Assembly (NCBI GenBank): GCA_918026815.1
Contig: CAKJVC010000150.1
Span: 1,302,001-1,366,000 of the forward strand
Source: Chalara sp. BL73
Taxonomy: Eukaryota > Ascomycota > Leotiomycetes > Helotiales
Direction: 5' to 3'
DNA length: 64,000 nucleotides
Of this stretch, positions 12,091 to 23,316 are shown one piece after another. The translations under genes and the position numbers were made by a program. The notes beneath the pieces were generated by a model. That model was not told where the DNA came from. It saw only the letters and a program-made list of their open reading frames with translations, and did no database searches. How positions within the stretch are numbered: the first letter of the stretch is position 1; the number at the start of each line of letters is the position of its first letter.

Positions 12091-12540
12091 TTATACATGG
12101 CCAATCTTCTCTATCAGAGTATCTACACAATTGTTGTACAACGCCTCAAAGAACTTTCTCATGCTGGCGGAAATGTCCGCTTCGGGAAACGCCGGCCCCT
12201 CCGCATACCACCGCAACCTGGTCGACTTGCCATCAATATCGTCAAGAATGATATTCGAGAAAATGTCCTCAGGAACGTTGTCGTTGAAGACCTTCCATTG
12301 TATATGATGTTTGGCTGGTTCGCAAATAGTCATTTCCTCTTTAACAATACCTACCCAGTCAGTCTTTTCGAAGTAGATGGTGCGCACGGAGCCAATTCCA
12401 TATCCCTCTAGAGACGATGCCTTGACGCGCGGGTACTTCGGGAACCAGAGAACCTCAGCACCGAAAGAGGTGACGATTGCCCAAACTTGACCAATGGGCG
12501 AGTTGATCTCTCTGGTGACATCGGTCAAATTTGCTGCCAT
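12091..12540 (-). CDS. SRPBCC (START/polyketide-cyclase fold) protein
   Basis: A single exon of 149 aa with its ATG at 12540. The N-terminus (LTDVTREINSPIGQVWAIV) followed by WFPKYPRVK and a GYGIGSVRTIYF strand is the usual SRPBCC signature: a first beta strand, the helix with a conserved Trp, then the G-x-G-S-x-R strand. The C-terminal helix (SMRKFFEALYNNCVDTLIEKIG) closes the hydrophobic pocket. Length is normal for the family. Known: these proteins bind hydrophobic ligands or act as cyclases and dehydratases. The ligand cannot be inferred. It is divergent from the MDR reductase at 13137 and shares its 600-bp upstream region. That arrangement occurs in small metabolic clusters, but no synthase is nearby. 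Confidence 0.78.
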   Translation of the reverse strand: MAANLTDVTREINSPIGQVWAIVTSFGAEVLWFPKYPRVKASSLEGYGIGSVRTIYFEKTDWVGIVKEEMTICEPAKHHIQWKVFNDNVPEDIFSNIILDDIDGKSTRLRWYAEGPAFPEADISASMRKFFEALYNNCVDTLIEKIGHV

Positions 12541-13136
12541 GGTTGCGGCTTTAAGAGTAGGATAAAGTAATTAGTTGCTGTAAATTATTGGCATCAAAAC
12601 AGATTGGATGGTGTGTATTACAAACCTTGAACGTTTGCAAGATGTTTTTGTTGTTGCTGAGAAAGCCCTGGGTGATGGTGACGGGATGCTTACATATATG
12701 TGCGGCAGGGCAACAAGTTAGAAGAGCGCCGTTGCATTGACTCGGGCGCCGTATCTCGGGCCTCGCGCTTATCTTGGTTGCCGAAGCCATCAAGATCGAA
12801 CTCAAAACAAAGCATTATTAAGCTGTTCTTAGCAATCATTCAGTTCCTCCAATCATTGCTCGTTACCAAGCATATGCAAACGCCACGCGCTGGGGCAACC
12901 GAAGTATAGCAGATGGTGCCTTTTGATGCCACCTAACTGGAAAAGCACGTAAGGCACAATATCGGGCGGTTCAGAAGATGCCCATTTTGATCTATACAAA
13001 GTATAAAGTTTTGAAGAGATCCGCGGGAGGTTGGGCATCAAAAAGTACCTCATCGCCTCCATCTCCACGATTCAACAGCAATATTTGATTCCCATCTCGA
13101 ATCCATCTATTTCCTTGTCTCCATCACAACACAAAC
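12541..13136. promoter_or_regulatory. Shared divergent promoter region
   Basis: 596 bp between two outward-facing start codons (SRPBCC to the left, MDR reductase to the right). No credible gene lies inside, and it must hold both promoters. The stretch before 13137 is CA/TC-rich, as expected near a fungal start site. Confidence 0.5.
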
Positions 13137-14162
13137 ATGGCCAACCTAGCCGTCGTCATCTCAGCAGCCAAGGCTCCCCTCGAAGTCCAAGAAGTAGAGA
13201 CTTACAAACCCGGCCCACATGAGCTTCTTATTAAGAATGAAGTAATCGCGTTCCAACCGGTCGAATTCAAGATTGCCAAACTAGCCGTCGTCCCGATCCA
13301 ATACCCGGCCATTCTCGGCTCATCTTTTGGCGGCACAGTTGAAGCGGTTGGCCCGCAGGTTACAAGCTTCAAGGTTGGCGATAAGGTAGCTGCAGGCAAG
13401 AAATTCGATGCAGTGGGCAATAAATACGGTGCCTATCAGAGATACGTGATAGCTGCGGATGAGGCGGCAAGCAAGATACCAGAGGAGATCGATGTCTCGA
13501 TTCTGGTCAGCTTGACCGGAAATTTGAGTACTGTTGTCGGCCTGTTCAGCGGACGTGCTGGACTGGATAAGCCTAGCTTGGATGGCTCTACCTTAGCCAA
13601 GGGCAAGAAGGTTTTGATCTATGGCGGTTCATCCAGCTTCGGCAGTCTTTCCGTGCAATACGTTACGCAAGCTGGATACACTGTCGTCACTACCACCTCA
13701 CCAAAGCACAAGGACTTTGTCTCAAAGCTGGGTGCAGTAAAGGTTGTCGATCACACGCAAGAGCAGGACGCCCTCGTCCAAGCACTTATTGCCGATGGGC
13801 CGTACGACCTTGTCGTCGACTCCATTTCACTCCCGAACACAGTCGCGGTCAATGCGGCAGTTGTTGCTGCACAAGGTGGCGGAAAGCTCTACACTCTTCT
13901 ACCAGCGTTTGGTCCAGAGACGCTGCCAGGGGGTGTTACTCGTGAGTTTGCACCGTGGTCAAGTGTTCTCGGCGAGGACAAGAATGCCGGCCTGCTAGCT
14001 TGGGCGTTTGCTACATATCTTCCACAAGGCGTTGCCAGCGGCAAGATCATTCCGCTACCTACCGAGAAGGTTGGTGGCGGCTTAAAGGGCGTGAACGATG
14101 CGCTTGATAGGCTGCAAAAGGGTGTAAGCGGTGTAAAATTGATCGCTGATCCTTGGGAATGA
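13137..14162 (+). CDS. MDR-family NAD(P)H oxidoreductase (ToxD/enoyl-reductase-like)
   Basis: An intronless 341-aa frame from ATG 13137. The GroES-like N-domain contains GPHELLIKNEVIAFQP and the GSSFGGTVEAVGPQV and FKVGDKVAAG blocks. The Rossmann domain follows with the cofactor loop YGGSSSFGSLSVQY, then strand KLGAVKVVDHT and DGPYDLVVDSIS. There are no zinc-binding Cys clusters, as in zinc-independent quinone oxidoreductases and trans-acting enoyl reductases. The C-terminal LPTEKVGGGLKGVNDALDRLQKG block matches the fungal subfamily. Length is typical (330-360 aa). Inferred role: reduction of an activated double bond or quinone; substrate unknown. Coding bias is much stronger than in the flanks, so it is probably functional. 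Confidence 0.88.
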   Translation: MANLAVVISAAKAPLEVQEVETYKPGPHELLIKNEVIAFQPVEFKIAKLAVVPIQYPAILGSSFGGTVEAVGPQVTSFKVGDKVAAGKKFDAVGNKYGAYQRYVIAADEAASKIPEEIDVSILVSLTGNLSTVVGLFSGRAGLDKPSLDGSTLAKGKKVLIYGGSSSFGSLSVQYVTQAGYTVVTTTSPKHKDFVSKLGAVKVVDHTQEQDALVQALIADGPYDLVVDSISLPNTVAVNAAVVAAQGGGKLYTLLPAFGPETLPGGVTREFAPWSSVLGEDKNAGLLAWAFATYLPQGVASGKIIPLPTEKVGGGLKGVNDALDRLQKGVSGVKLIADPWE

Positions 14163-15191
14163 AGCAAAAGTAGTAGAAGAACTCAATGCAGATTTTAAAA
14201 GCGCCAAGTCTCTCTCCTGTTTTTGAAACAGCCTATTATAACGTCGTGATCTCTGGATGTATGACTAATGGGTTATGTGTTCGTCAAATGACTGTTGGCT
14301 CAACATGAAGGTGCATTTCTACCTATTATGTGGTATTGGAGCCTACCGTTGCCTATCCTTTAACGGTTTATATAAACATCCGCAGTTGTAGTACCAATGG
14401 GATAACTTTGCATCAATTCATCGAACTGGTGTCTATGTGCCCAAATCCTGCTTATCCACCCAATAAGAAGAACCTGTGTTGCTAACATAATGCTCATACC
14501 GTTCCCGATCCAAACTGGGATCAACTCCCACGCAGGAGGCACTCCTGTGCGACCATTAATATACTCCGCAGCGGGGGATATCATTGCAATCGACTGCCTG
14601 CAAGATCGCGATTTCGAGTGCGGCATAGTGAGTAATACGACCTATCGAAGGCGTCCAGGCGGATGTTTGTTGGTTTGACGCCTTGGTGGATATTTGGAGA
14701 CTGCGTTTATATTGAGTGTTTGTCAGCAATTATTCAGAAATTGGAATTTCACTTTGCCTTGGATCGTTATTGGGGTTCTTTTGCACATATCCCTATTCGG
14801 GCAATAGTATCATATCATTGGGCACAGGTGGAGATAGAGCGATAGCGGAAAGCGCATGATGGGCCATAGTCGAATTGTTAGATGTGTACGACAGTCTATA
14901 GAAAGACTTGAGACGTTGGGTTCAACAATATCAGATTCATAGAAATACAGCAGCAGATCAAACCATCATCTTTTATACATTTTTGCTCAAGCCTCTACGT
15001 GGACTAACAAGTGTTGCACTCAGGAATATTTGGCTCAGTAAGCATACCCATTCTTACCCTTGACACAGCCAAAGGTACCACCGCATTTCCCAAACATGGC
15101 GGGGTTTTTGTGTTCATTTTCATAGCATATGTTGCTTGTCGCAACTGGACCTGCAGTCAGAAAGTAATTGTCCGAACGCACGTAAATGGAA
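14163..15191. other. Intergenic with a possible membrane-protein fragment
   Basis: Minus-strand 14626..14360 encodes 88 aa from an ATG, with one clear hydrophobic span (MSIMLATQVLLIGWISRIW). Neighbouring frames are closed, so it may be a stub of a larger membrane protein. I do not recognise the family and do not call it a gene. Confidence 0.35.
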
Positions 15192-15356
15192 TCACGTGAA
15201 CCACCGTATCATGTAGGTTGTGGGTTGTGGGTCCTTTCAGGACCTACAACCTCGCGATGCTGTAGCTTAGAACAATGAATTAACGAATACCAGAACCACA
15301 CCAGCAAGAGCGTAACCAATGGCTACTACGCCTTTTGCTACGTAGTAGGTATTCTG
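15192..15356 (+). repeat. Short hairpin repeat, copy 1
   Basis: One of five copies in this window. It starts TCACGTG, runs through GTAGCTTAG and CCAGAACCACACCAGCAAGAG, and ends in an inverted ACTACG/CGTAGT stem with a loop containing CTTTTG, then TAGGTATTC. Divergent from copies at 48220, 52482, 53983 and 54656. Confidence 0.75.
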
Positions 15357-16061
15357 AAAACAACCTCTGTATTTCAATGTGGAGCAAAAGGCTGGACATG
15401 TAATGCCATTTCCTGGTCGGACAAGACGCATGTGTGTACGTGATCTTGTGCATTATTACCTAAGAGTCACCAGTCTGAGTTACTCTCTGTTTGATTCGAC
15501 ACAGGTCCACTCCGGTGTCACTAGGAAAAGCAATTAGCGATTTGGAAGTCGAAGAAGTGACAACAGTGCAAAGCAGTACCAACAGTGCCTTAGATACTTG
15601 TGAAGGTTGAGAGTTATTCTATCGTATCTGCGATACCTATAATATACCATAAAAAAATAAAAAAAACCCGCTACTGTATAAAGATTTTAAAGGATCTGCA
15701 GTTCTGTTAGGCTAGAGGTTGTTAAGAAGACTGAGCCCGCCCCATTCTGTACCACCTTCGGGCAGTGACTCGAGACTGAAAATGGCGCCTTGCATGCTGG
15801 AGGCGCTGCACCTGATCTCTACAACATTCAGAACGAGTAGTCATTGATCCTGCCGCGCCTTAAGCCCAATTAAATGTTTGCCTCTATAGGATCAACCTAG
15901 CCTTATAACAGAGACAAGTTTATGAGGCTCAGCCTTTTACCTTCTTCTTCGTCACCTTCAATCATGCAGCACTGCACAAATTCTTCTTGAAACTACTTTG
16001 CGCTGCTCAAGCTTACAACGCCAAACAGGAAAGAATAATCCCTTTGAGACTCCTGATAGTC
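15357..16061. other. Intergenic
   Basis: An A-rich tract near 15648-15667. No coding signal. The right end must hold the promoter of the caspase-like gene. Confidence 0.4.
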
Positions 16062-17393
16062 ATGCCTGACGCCTGTCTTGGAAGGTCGGAGCAAGCTCGC
16101 TCTCTGGCGCCGCCAAATTCCTACGAGATTGCCCATTTGTCAAAGACCAACCCAGTCTCAGATTCAACTCACGATACCGCGACAGGAAAATTTGATCCCA
16201 ACGATTCCATATCAAAAGAGGATCTAAATGGAACCATTGCAGCAAACCAACCCTCATTAGAACATCTGAACAGTTTGTCAGACTTCATAAACAAATTAAA
16301 GCGACCCACCAATCAGATCATATCAACGAGAGAGAAATACACAAGAGTGGTGACGCTGATAACGTATTGGGCAAAGGCTGGAGATGAGAGCCCGGATCTG
16401 GATCACCTTAGAAAGAGCGCTGAGAAGCTAAGAGTGCTCTTTAGAGACACATATGGGTTCGAAGTCGAGGACGAACCTTTCGCGATACCCCTCAGTGATC
16501 CTTTGTGGCTTTTTGAGGAAAAGCTACGAGAAAGATTGGAACCGATAAGGTCGTCTAGCGATTCGCTATTCATATTATACTATGGAGGCCAAGCCGAAGC
16601 CACCAACTCAGATCTAGTGTGGAAGGCCGATAAGGCCGAGAGTTCTAGGACCAATAGCTCTCGAAGAATTTCGTGGTTAGCGGCCCAGAGCTCATTGGAA
16701 GGCGCTAAATGTGACAAGCTCTTTCTCTTCGATTGTTGCTCTGCTGGCTCTATGATAAACTCAAAGCTCGACTGGAGTGGTCGAACTGAGTGCCTTGGGT
16801 CAAGTCAAAGAAGACAGTTGACTAATTCTGAGGCTAGTGCTTCTTTTACAAATGCACTTCTTGTGGAATTACAGAATCCTGGTGTCAGCATTGTAGCCGT
16901 GTGGGGAGAATTGAATGATAGTGACAAACTCAGCACATACGGATTACAAAAGGGGGATCCTTTCTACCAGGCATATGTGGGCCGTCGCGGATCTATTATT
17001 CTTAATTCGCTAACGAAAGATATTTCCAAAGACATATCTAACAGCGTTGAGGAGTTCAAACCGCATCGGAAAATCTAAGCGAGAATCCTCATTAAAATCG
17101 CTTTCAAAGGTACCGAAAAACAACTTCTCAAAGAATGGCAAAACTTCGTCTCTCATGCACCATATAACGTCTTGAAAATAACATTCGGTGAAGGCCTAGA
17201 GTTTGATATAAAGCTCCAGGCCTTTTTCCCTAGTAATTCTTGTGCGGTACTCTTCGATATACCTCTGCGACTATATGGGGCCTTGCTACCTGATGTAGCC
17301 GAGAACTTCTTCAGTATCACTCACGGAGATATGTACCCCGGATGTCAAATAGGTCCTGGCGGGTTGGTAGCTTTACCTATCAGCATTCCATAG
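16062..17393 (+). pseudogene. Caspase-like (C14) protein lacking the catalytic His, with an in-frame stop
   Basis: From ATG 16062 the frame runs 338 codons to a TAA at 17076-17078, then stays open in the same frame for 104 more codons to 17393 with protein-like sequence (IAFKGTEKQLLKEWQNFV, then FDIKLQAFFPSN). A caspase/metacaspase-like domain occupies about residues 85-250. The strand LFILYYGG is followed by Gln177 where the catalytic His of a YYGGHGE-type motif should be. The Cys strand LFLFDCCSAGS keeps the presumed nucleophile Cys226. Known: C14 proteases use a Cys-His dyad and act in fungal cell death. Inferred: a catalytically dead pseudoenzyme, further truncated by a nonsense codon. 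It could instead be a functional 338-aa scaffold. There is no signal peptide or membrane segment. Confidence 0.72.
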
Positions 17394-19779
17394 AGTGCCT
17401 TGCCTGTGGCCTCTGAAGTGCAGAAAATCACAGGTCTTGCGCCTACATCCAACCGACCAACATCTCCCCGAGAGAAGTCTTCTTGGAAGCCAAAGCCGCT
17501 CAAAAATATAGGGAGAAGGGAAATCTCCCCGAAAAGGCGACACCAACCCTAACTCCGCTGGTCTTACTGAGCCAAATATTACTAAGAGCATGATCTTGGA
17601 TGAGCCTTGGCGTTTTCAACATGGAGGTGGCAACAGTAATCGAAAGCTCATGCACTTGGTAGAGTCAACGACAACTCGAGATGAAGTTGTATACAGCTTA
17701 TTGCCGGTAGAGCAGCAGGCTGTGGTGAGGCCACTCCATAATCGTCATGCACGAGCGCTTATTCCAGTGAGATAGGCATTCTGCTTCACACTCTTTTTAC
17801 TATATTTTTGGATCGTTGCTCCACTCAGGTTTGATTGCTTTGGTCCCGAATGGTCTGTCAACTGGACTGCAAATGTTTGAGGCTTAAAAACGATGTGATA
17901 TAGCCCTGAGAGCAATAAAACAATAATATTATTCAACAGGCTCGATGCAATAACAATAAGGCTAATCCCTAGAGATTTAAAGAAAAGTGAGAATCCTTTG
18001 TAATATATAGGTGCCTCCCCGGCTAGTAGCCGGAGGATAGTCGGCCCATTCTAGTTATGTGATCTCCTGTTCCTGACATACGCTCGAAGGCTGTTGCCTT
18101 GACCGTGGTATCTACATTACTCTATTCCTTTTTCCTGATTTCTTTAGCCATGCCTTCTCCACACACCATCAATCGTGTCTATAAATTAGGTATGATGTGG
18201 GAGCCGAATTTTGTATTCATAGTGAACGATAAGCAGTATTTGGCTTTGGGTCCAACACTGTTTAGGCGTTTGTCACTCCGTAACAACTTCGGCCTTGTTT
18301 CATCTCTGTTTTAGGCGTTTACACTCTATTCATATTTGTTCGTCTGTTTTTCGTCGCAAGTTGTACATGGCCATTTTCCACAGAAATGCGCTTAATTGAA
18401 GCGAGGACTGTACGGGGGGTGGTTTCACGCCGACCTTAGCATAAGGCAGACCATAGGCTGGCGTATCACTCATTACACCAACGCTGGAGGCTCTCTTTCC
18501 CATTGGTCTGTCTACTTTAGACTAGACATGTGCTGGCAAGAGCTGTGTATCCGCAACTCACTCGCAATTTGAGCCGCAAAACTTTAGAAACATGGCAGGA
18601 CCCAAAGTGCTTGTTAGCGGCTGCACTGGAATAGATCTGTTTACTCCAGAAGCATCTCTTCGGCCAGCATCCTACCATTATTTTGGCGAGAAACCGCCTA
18701 GGATCCCACAACAATTTCTTCCAAATCCCTTGCTGGAGATGAGTTTCTCTTGCCCAGTCTTGTGGTCAGGTCCCGGCCCGAAAGTTAGGGGTAAAAAAAA
18801 TGCTAAATAATTAATTTCCTCGGTCATCAGGCGGTCAAAGGAGAGCTGACCAACACCAAGTCTTCTCAGCCGCCCTGTCCCAAACCTCAATGATAGTCTC
18901 CCTCCTCGGGCCAAATAGCATCCGGGGCATCAACTCAGTTTCCTATACGGACTTCTCGTCTCTCGTTTCGAACTCATGCGTCAGCATAATGTCCGCCGCA
19001 TCTTCACCAGAAGTACTCTATCCGTCTTCCAACCTGAAGACGGCCTCTCACTTGCGCGTCTCCTAGCTTTCTCGTCTTGATCGTTGTTGAAATGTATATC
19101 AAACAGTAAGGTGCATTGGCCAGGTCATTAGGAGAGATGGGCTGGACTGGACGGTTCTCCACATTGCGGGAATACCAGGCCGCCATGACGAGGAGACTGG
19201 GCGAAAGAATAAAGAGAATGGAGAAGCTTTTGAGGGTTGGGTTGGGGAGAAGGGATGGAGCACAAGTAGTAAATCCTGTTGGGTGGTTGCTGGAAAGAAC
19301 TTGCCGCACGGCTGGTAGACGCAATCATCTATGCAGATCAGGCAGACACGAGATATCGACCATAAATAATGTACAATGCATGTTTGTAGATGGTATGTTC
19401 CTCCTTTTATAAAAGACGACATCAAGCCCTCATATACTTCGCCAACTATAATCCCTCTGCTCAAATCTCTAATGTTAAATTCAAACCTGACACTTCTTCA
19501 CCCGGTCCCCCCAGCTGTTCCTTTTGCCGGGCCAGGCGGATGGACATATGGAGCTCTTAAGTTACTACATCTCGGTTCTTTGAGCCCAGCAGGTTAGTCT
19601 CATTACATAACGACAAGAGATGTCAACCTAAAATCAGAGAAGGACGGGGGAGGAATGCAATAAAGCATAGTCATACTTGTTGCCTCACTGCTGCTAGGTA
19701 ATCCAAACTATACCCTGATATCTAGATCTGCTCGTTGATGTTGACTTGGATCTGTTTCATAAGACATATCAGGTACAAG
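17394..19779. other. Decayed, gene-poor stretch
   Basis: Right after the caspase-like gene, minor open segments at 17590-17775 and 17776-17930 (plus strand, one frame, separated by stops) look protein-like and may be further decayed coding DNA. From 18000 to 19780 I see nothing that I can call. No tRNA or repeat found. Confidence 0.35.
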
Positions 19780-19947
19780 CTAATAGGAAGGCAACGATAG
19801 AGGGGAATTTGGAAGGATCGTTTTACTTGGAATCGCAGATCGCCGTTGATTTCTAGCTGTGAGTATCTTCCAAAGAACGAGTAGTATAGGAGGTAAAGTA
19901 ATGAACAAGCCAATAATTGCGATGACAGCCTCGATTGACAGGTGCAT
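19780..19947 (-). CDS. Possible small single-pass membrane protein
   Basis: 55 codons from ATG 19947. Residues about 4-26 form a hydrophobic helix (EAVIAIIGLFITLPPILLVL) followed by a basic stretch (ARNQRR), the layout of a short N-out, C-in anchor. No family recognised. It could also be the first exon of a larger minus-strand gene, because GTAAAA follows CCAA near the end. Weak call. Confidence 0.3.
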   Translation of the reverse strand: MHLSIEAVIAIIGLFITLPPILLVLWKILTARNQRRSAIPSKTILPNSPLSLPSY

Positions 19948-20889
19948 TGCAATCTCTAACAAGCTTCACGTGGCTTGGTGGTGGGGGTTGTTTTTAGGTA
20001 AACAGAAGTGCTCACGGCTGCCGTAAACGACGATTGAATGAGACGATATATCAAGTGCTTTGCTGGCCATGAGGGATCTTTATAGATCTTGACTGCGACA
20101 GAGAATACGCGTATGTTATGTTACCTTTGGTAAGGCAGACCAAAATTCGCGACCATTAGATGCAGATGAAGTCTGAGGTCTGAGAGTTCTTGAAAGGATT
20201 CTGCACATGGCAAATCAATTTTGGAGACGCGACGCTAATGTCAAGTAGCTTATCCATTTTATGAAAGATCATGTTAAGCACCAATAGTTATTGATGTTGG
20301 CTGAGCTATGGCCACAGAACCGTGATTTGCGTGAATCTGCAACTGCCTTGGCAGATTGTGCAGACGAGCCATAGGAACGCTTGCTCGACAAATGGCGGCA
20401 GCCAGGAACTGGATAATTGTGAGGCGATGCTAATGAATGCTATGCACGATGGCAGCTGAAATGCCTTCGCTGTGGCTGGTCTATCGTTCCAATGGAAAGG
20501 TAATTTAAGGCTTAGTCCCAAAAGCAGTTCAAGGCAGCGAAAATATTCCGCGCTGGACCAATGACACAACCCAACACGGAGAGTGCCGCCAGTGGATGTG
20601 GCCCCAAACGATACTATAGAATAACGCCCTCGCGCCTTACTTTACAATATGCTGGCGACACGAAAATCACATTAATTGAATCAAGTCTCCATCGATATTT
20701 TATTGGGATTCTAACGCAATCATTCATCGCCCTTTATTGCTCAGTTATGGAGGCAGGGCAGAAGCCTCGGCGCGCGGCCGTATTGCCCGTGGCACAGCGG
20801 GCGGCAGCGAGCTCGGACACAGGGGCTTGCACCGCAACCACAATCCTCTTGAGCTCGAATAGCCCTTAAACCGAGTAAGAAGTGAGTCG
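19948..20889. other. Intergenic
   Basis: No domain, RNA gene or repeat that I can support. Confidence 0.35.
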
Positions 20890-21300
20890 GACCAAGGAAG
20901 CAAACCTACTATTTCCACGTTTGCAATCTCGGACCGTAAAGCCCGCGTTTCCTCCAACAAAGCAAAGGTTATGTCGAGTTGCGTCCGAAATATAAACGAA
21001 GAACCGACCGACACAATCTTATTTAATGCTGCTGCTGCAGTCCGGATTCCAGCACTAGTTGCTGCTTGGAAGGCAGCGTACTCGGTCGAAGCGTACTACA
21101 GAATCTACTTTAAGTTGAACAAGTGATAGATACGAATAAAGTACGGGACTTACAAGCACGCACACAGCATTTTGCGTAGTACAATAACTACACTTCTTTA
21201 ATGAGGACCGACCGAAAGTGCACTAGTGGCTCTTATTTTTTTTCTTTGCCCGAAAGCACTGCAAGCAACATACACGATAAGCCGCAGCCAAAGCGCTAGG
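20890..21300 (-). pseudogene. Cys-rich DUF3716-like relic
   Basis: On the minus strand, a frame with two Cys pairs (CCLQCFRAKKK, then KKCSYCTTQNAVC) is followed by a 58-bp intron (21153..21096, GTAAGT donor, TAG acceptor). In phase comes a helical segment (TEYAAFQAATSAG, then LEETRALRSEIANVEI). Spacing of the Cys pairs resembles the fungal DUF3716 zinc-binding module, which ends in a CANC/CS motif. An in-frame TAG lies between the Cys pairs near 21222, and an A-rich run interrupts the region. So it is a broken gene. The family assignment rests on pattern memory and is tentative; the exon phase is seen directly. Confidence 0.4.
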
Positions 21301-21671
21301 TGAAGTAAGTAAAGGCATGATTTACAAGTATTAGTACCGAAGCTTATACCGAAACTTTTTCGCTAAAGCAAGCTTACAGGTGATAGTAGTTGTTGATGGT
21401 AATAAAATAGGATAGAGTGAGGAGAGTAAAGTTATTTATATCCCTAAAAGGCACAAAGAACTTTATTGTGACTATTTTACAATACAAAAGCGATTTTAAA
21501 TGGTTCTTACTGTAATAGTGACTCACAGAAGCTACTATTGTTGCGAGTTACTATTCTGTTGTCAAGTTCGCTTAGTATTGTAGACTTAATTGGGAAATTT
21601 CTCAGCACCGGAACTCTACCGAATCACCAACGAACCACTTCAATTCGAAGCTTGAAAGCAAGCTTCTTTTA

Positions 21672-21684
21672 AGAAGGGGGGTAA
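21672..21684 (+). other. Polypurine tract of a truncated retroelement
   Basis: AAGAAGGGGGGTAA directly abuts the LTR start TGTAAC. This is the plus-strand primer position of LTR retrotransposons, so this LTR is a 3' LTR and the DNA to its left may be internal element sequence. Confidence 0.55.
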
Positions 21685-21963
21685 TGTAACAATCGGTATG
21701 CCTAAAGTACGGCACAGAGTCGTGGCGCAGGAGTTGAAAGGTAAGGAGTCAGGAGTAAAGGGTGAAGATCAGGGTATGAGGGGTTTTAGAGGCGATACGG
21801 AGGAGAGTCGGAGTCGCCTATATAAAGGCCTGCTCCTACTCTCTACAATTGCTCCCCATGTTTTTGTATCCTTCGTAGTAGACCTATAAGGCAGTCGCTT
21901 TCAGCCTATTGTACACACTCCCATATGCCTCTATTCTAGCACATGACTCCTTGTGTCGTTACA
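21685..21963 (+). mobile_element. LTR, family C (3' LTR of a truncated element)
   Basis: Bounded by TGTAACAATCGG and GTGTCGTTACA. Contains CGCCTATATAAAGGCC, a promoter-like TATA. Near-identical in reverse to 34398-34657. Its tail (CCTTCGTAGTAGACCT, then ACTCCCATATRCCTCTA) is shared with the family A LTRs, so A and C are subfamilies. No target duplication, in keeping with truncation. Confidence 0.8.
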
Positions 21964-23316
21964 ACCGTTGGAGGACTGGAAGCCGAGAGCAATACTGCCG
22001 GTGCAGGAGACATCGGCAAGGCTTAACCACTCGCCAACCACTAACGTGCAGTTTTGAAAATGCTCCTCGCAACATCAATAGCCTTCGGTGAGGTTGGTAA
22101 AGAACTCAACTCGCTCCTTCTGGTAAGGCATCACACCAACGAGGGGCAATAATGCTTGAGCCATAGGGATGATGATCTCGGTGTTAAAGAAAGACATCCA
22201 GATGATAATGTTAGCGTATTCCTTCTTGTTGTTTCCGGGAAGGGTTGTCTGTTTATCTTGAGAAGTGATAGCAATGGCTATCCTTCAAAGGGCTTCAACC
22301 CATCCCATCTTCAAAACCAGGAGCTTTCCCAAGTTTACTAACGCCCAGATGCTTAGGAATCCTAGCCATCTCGTGAACGTCGAGATCGAGGCCATTTGTC
22401 TTGACAAGTGTCTCGATGCCCATTACCCGGCTGTGATCGCCTGAAGAGGATTGAATGATCAGCGAACAGAAATATTGTGATCATTTGGCAGTTGTAATTA
22501 CAGTTAAAGTGTAAAGTGTACCAAAAACCATTTTGACAGTTATTTTGCCTTAGTCGAGATTTAGTAGCAAGACAAATTCACCTTACGGAGCAGCAGTGGT
22601 TGAGAGAGCTTGGCAGTTCATCCCGCTGGAAGCTTCGAAGTCCGTTCATAGCTACATGTATAAAAGTAACAACGGTTGCTGCTTACGCCGTATCCTAAGT
22701 AGCTACCATGCATTCGGATGTTGTGCGCTGATCTTCGGAGTATAGACTTGTTTCGGACTAGTGCACCTACTCCTCAATATCTCTATATCCGTCTATTAGT
22801 ACAGTCAATACTCAATACAGCGTCAGGAATAGCAGTAGGAAAGCTTTGCTCCTGTACTAAACGGGCCAAAAATATACAATGCCTGCTGTTACGCACCAGG
22901 CAGCTTGTCTTACTATATGTACCGGCACGCGATCCCGTCTCGGGAACCGACGGCAATGTGATACGAATAGATTCCCTAATCATACAAAGACTAATTTCCC
23001 ACTCTACAACTTTCGGAGCCGAGTACTGGTACCTCCTAACTCCATGTCCATCGCCCTGCGTATGGTTAGCTAAATGAGTTTGGCCTGGTGGCAGGAAGGG
23101 TCACATGAATGTGATTAATGGGGAAGTGGCAGAAGAACTCCCGCAAGGGTTGCTTGGTTTTATGGGAAAGTATCTGAAATTTTAGACGGTGAACAAAGAA
23201 TTCTAGATTTAGAAATAGAGTTCTTATATACTCTGCATATATGGGCTAATTACTGTAGTTCTCTATTCGCTGTGTGAAAGCCATTATCCTTCTGCTCGAA
23301 CCGTGGACCAATATTG
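21964..23316. other. Intergenic
   Basis: Several open frames (for instance 22718-23077 plus) but no domain or bias. I see nothing to call. Confidence 0.35.
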
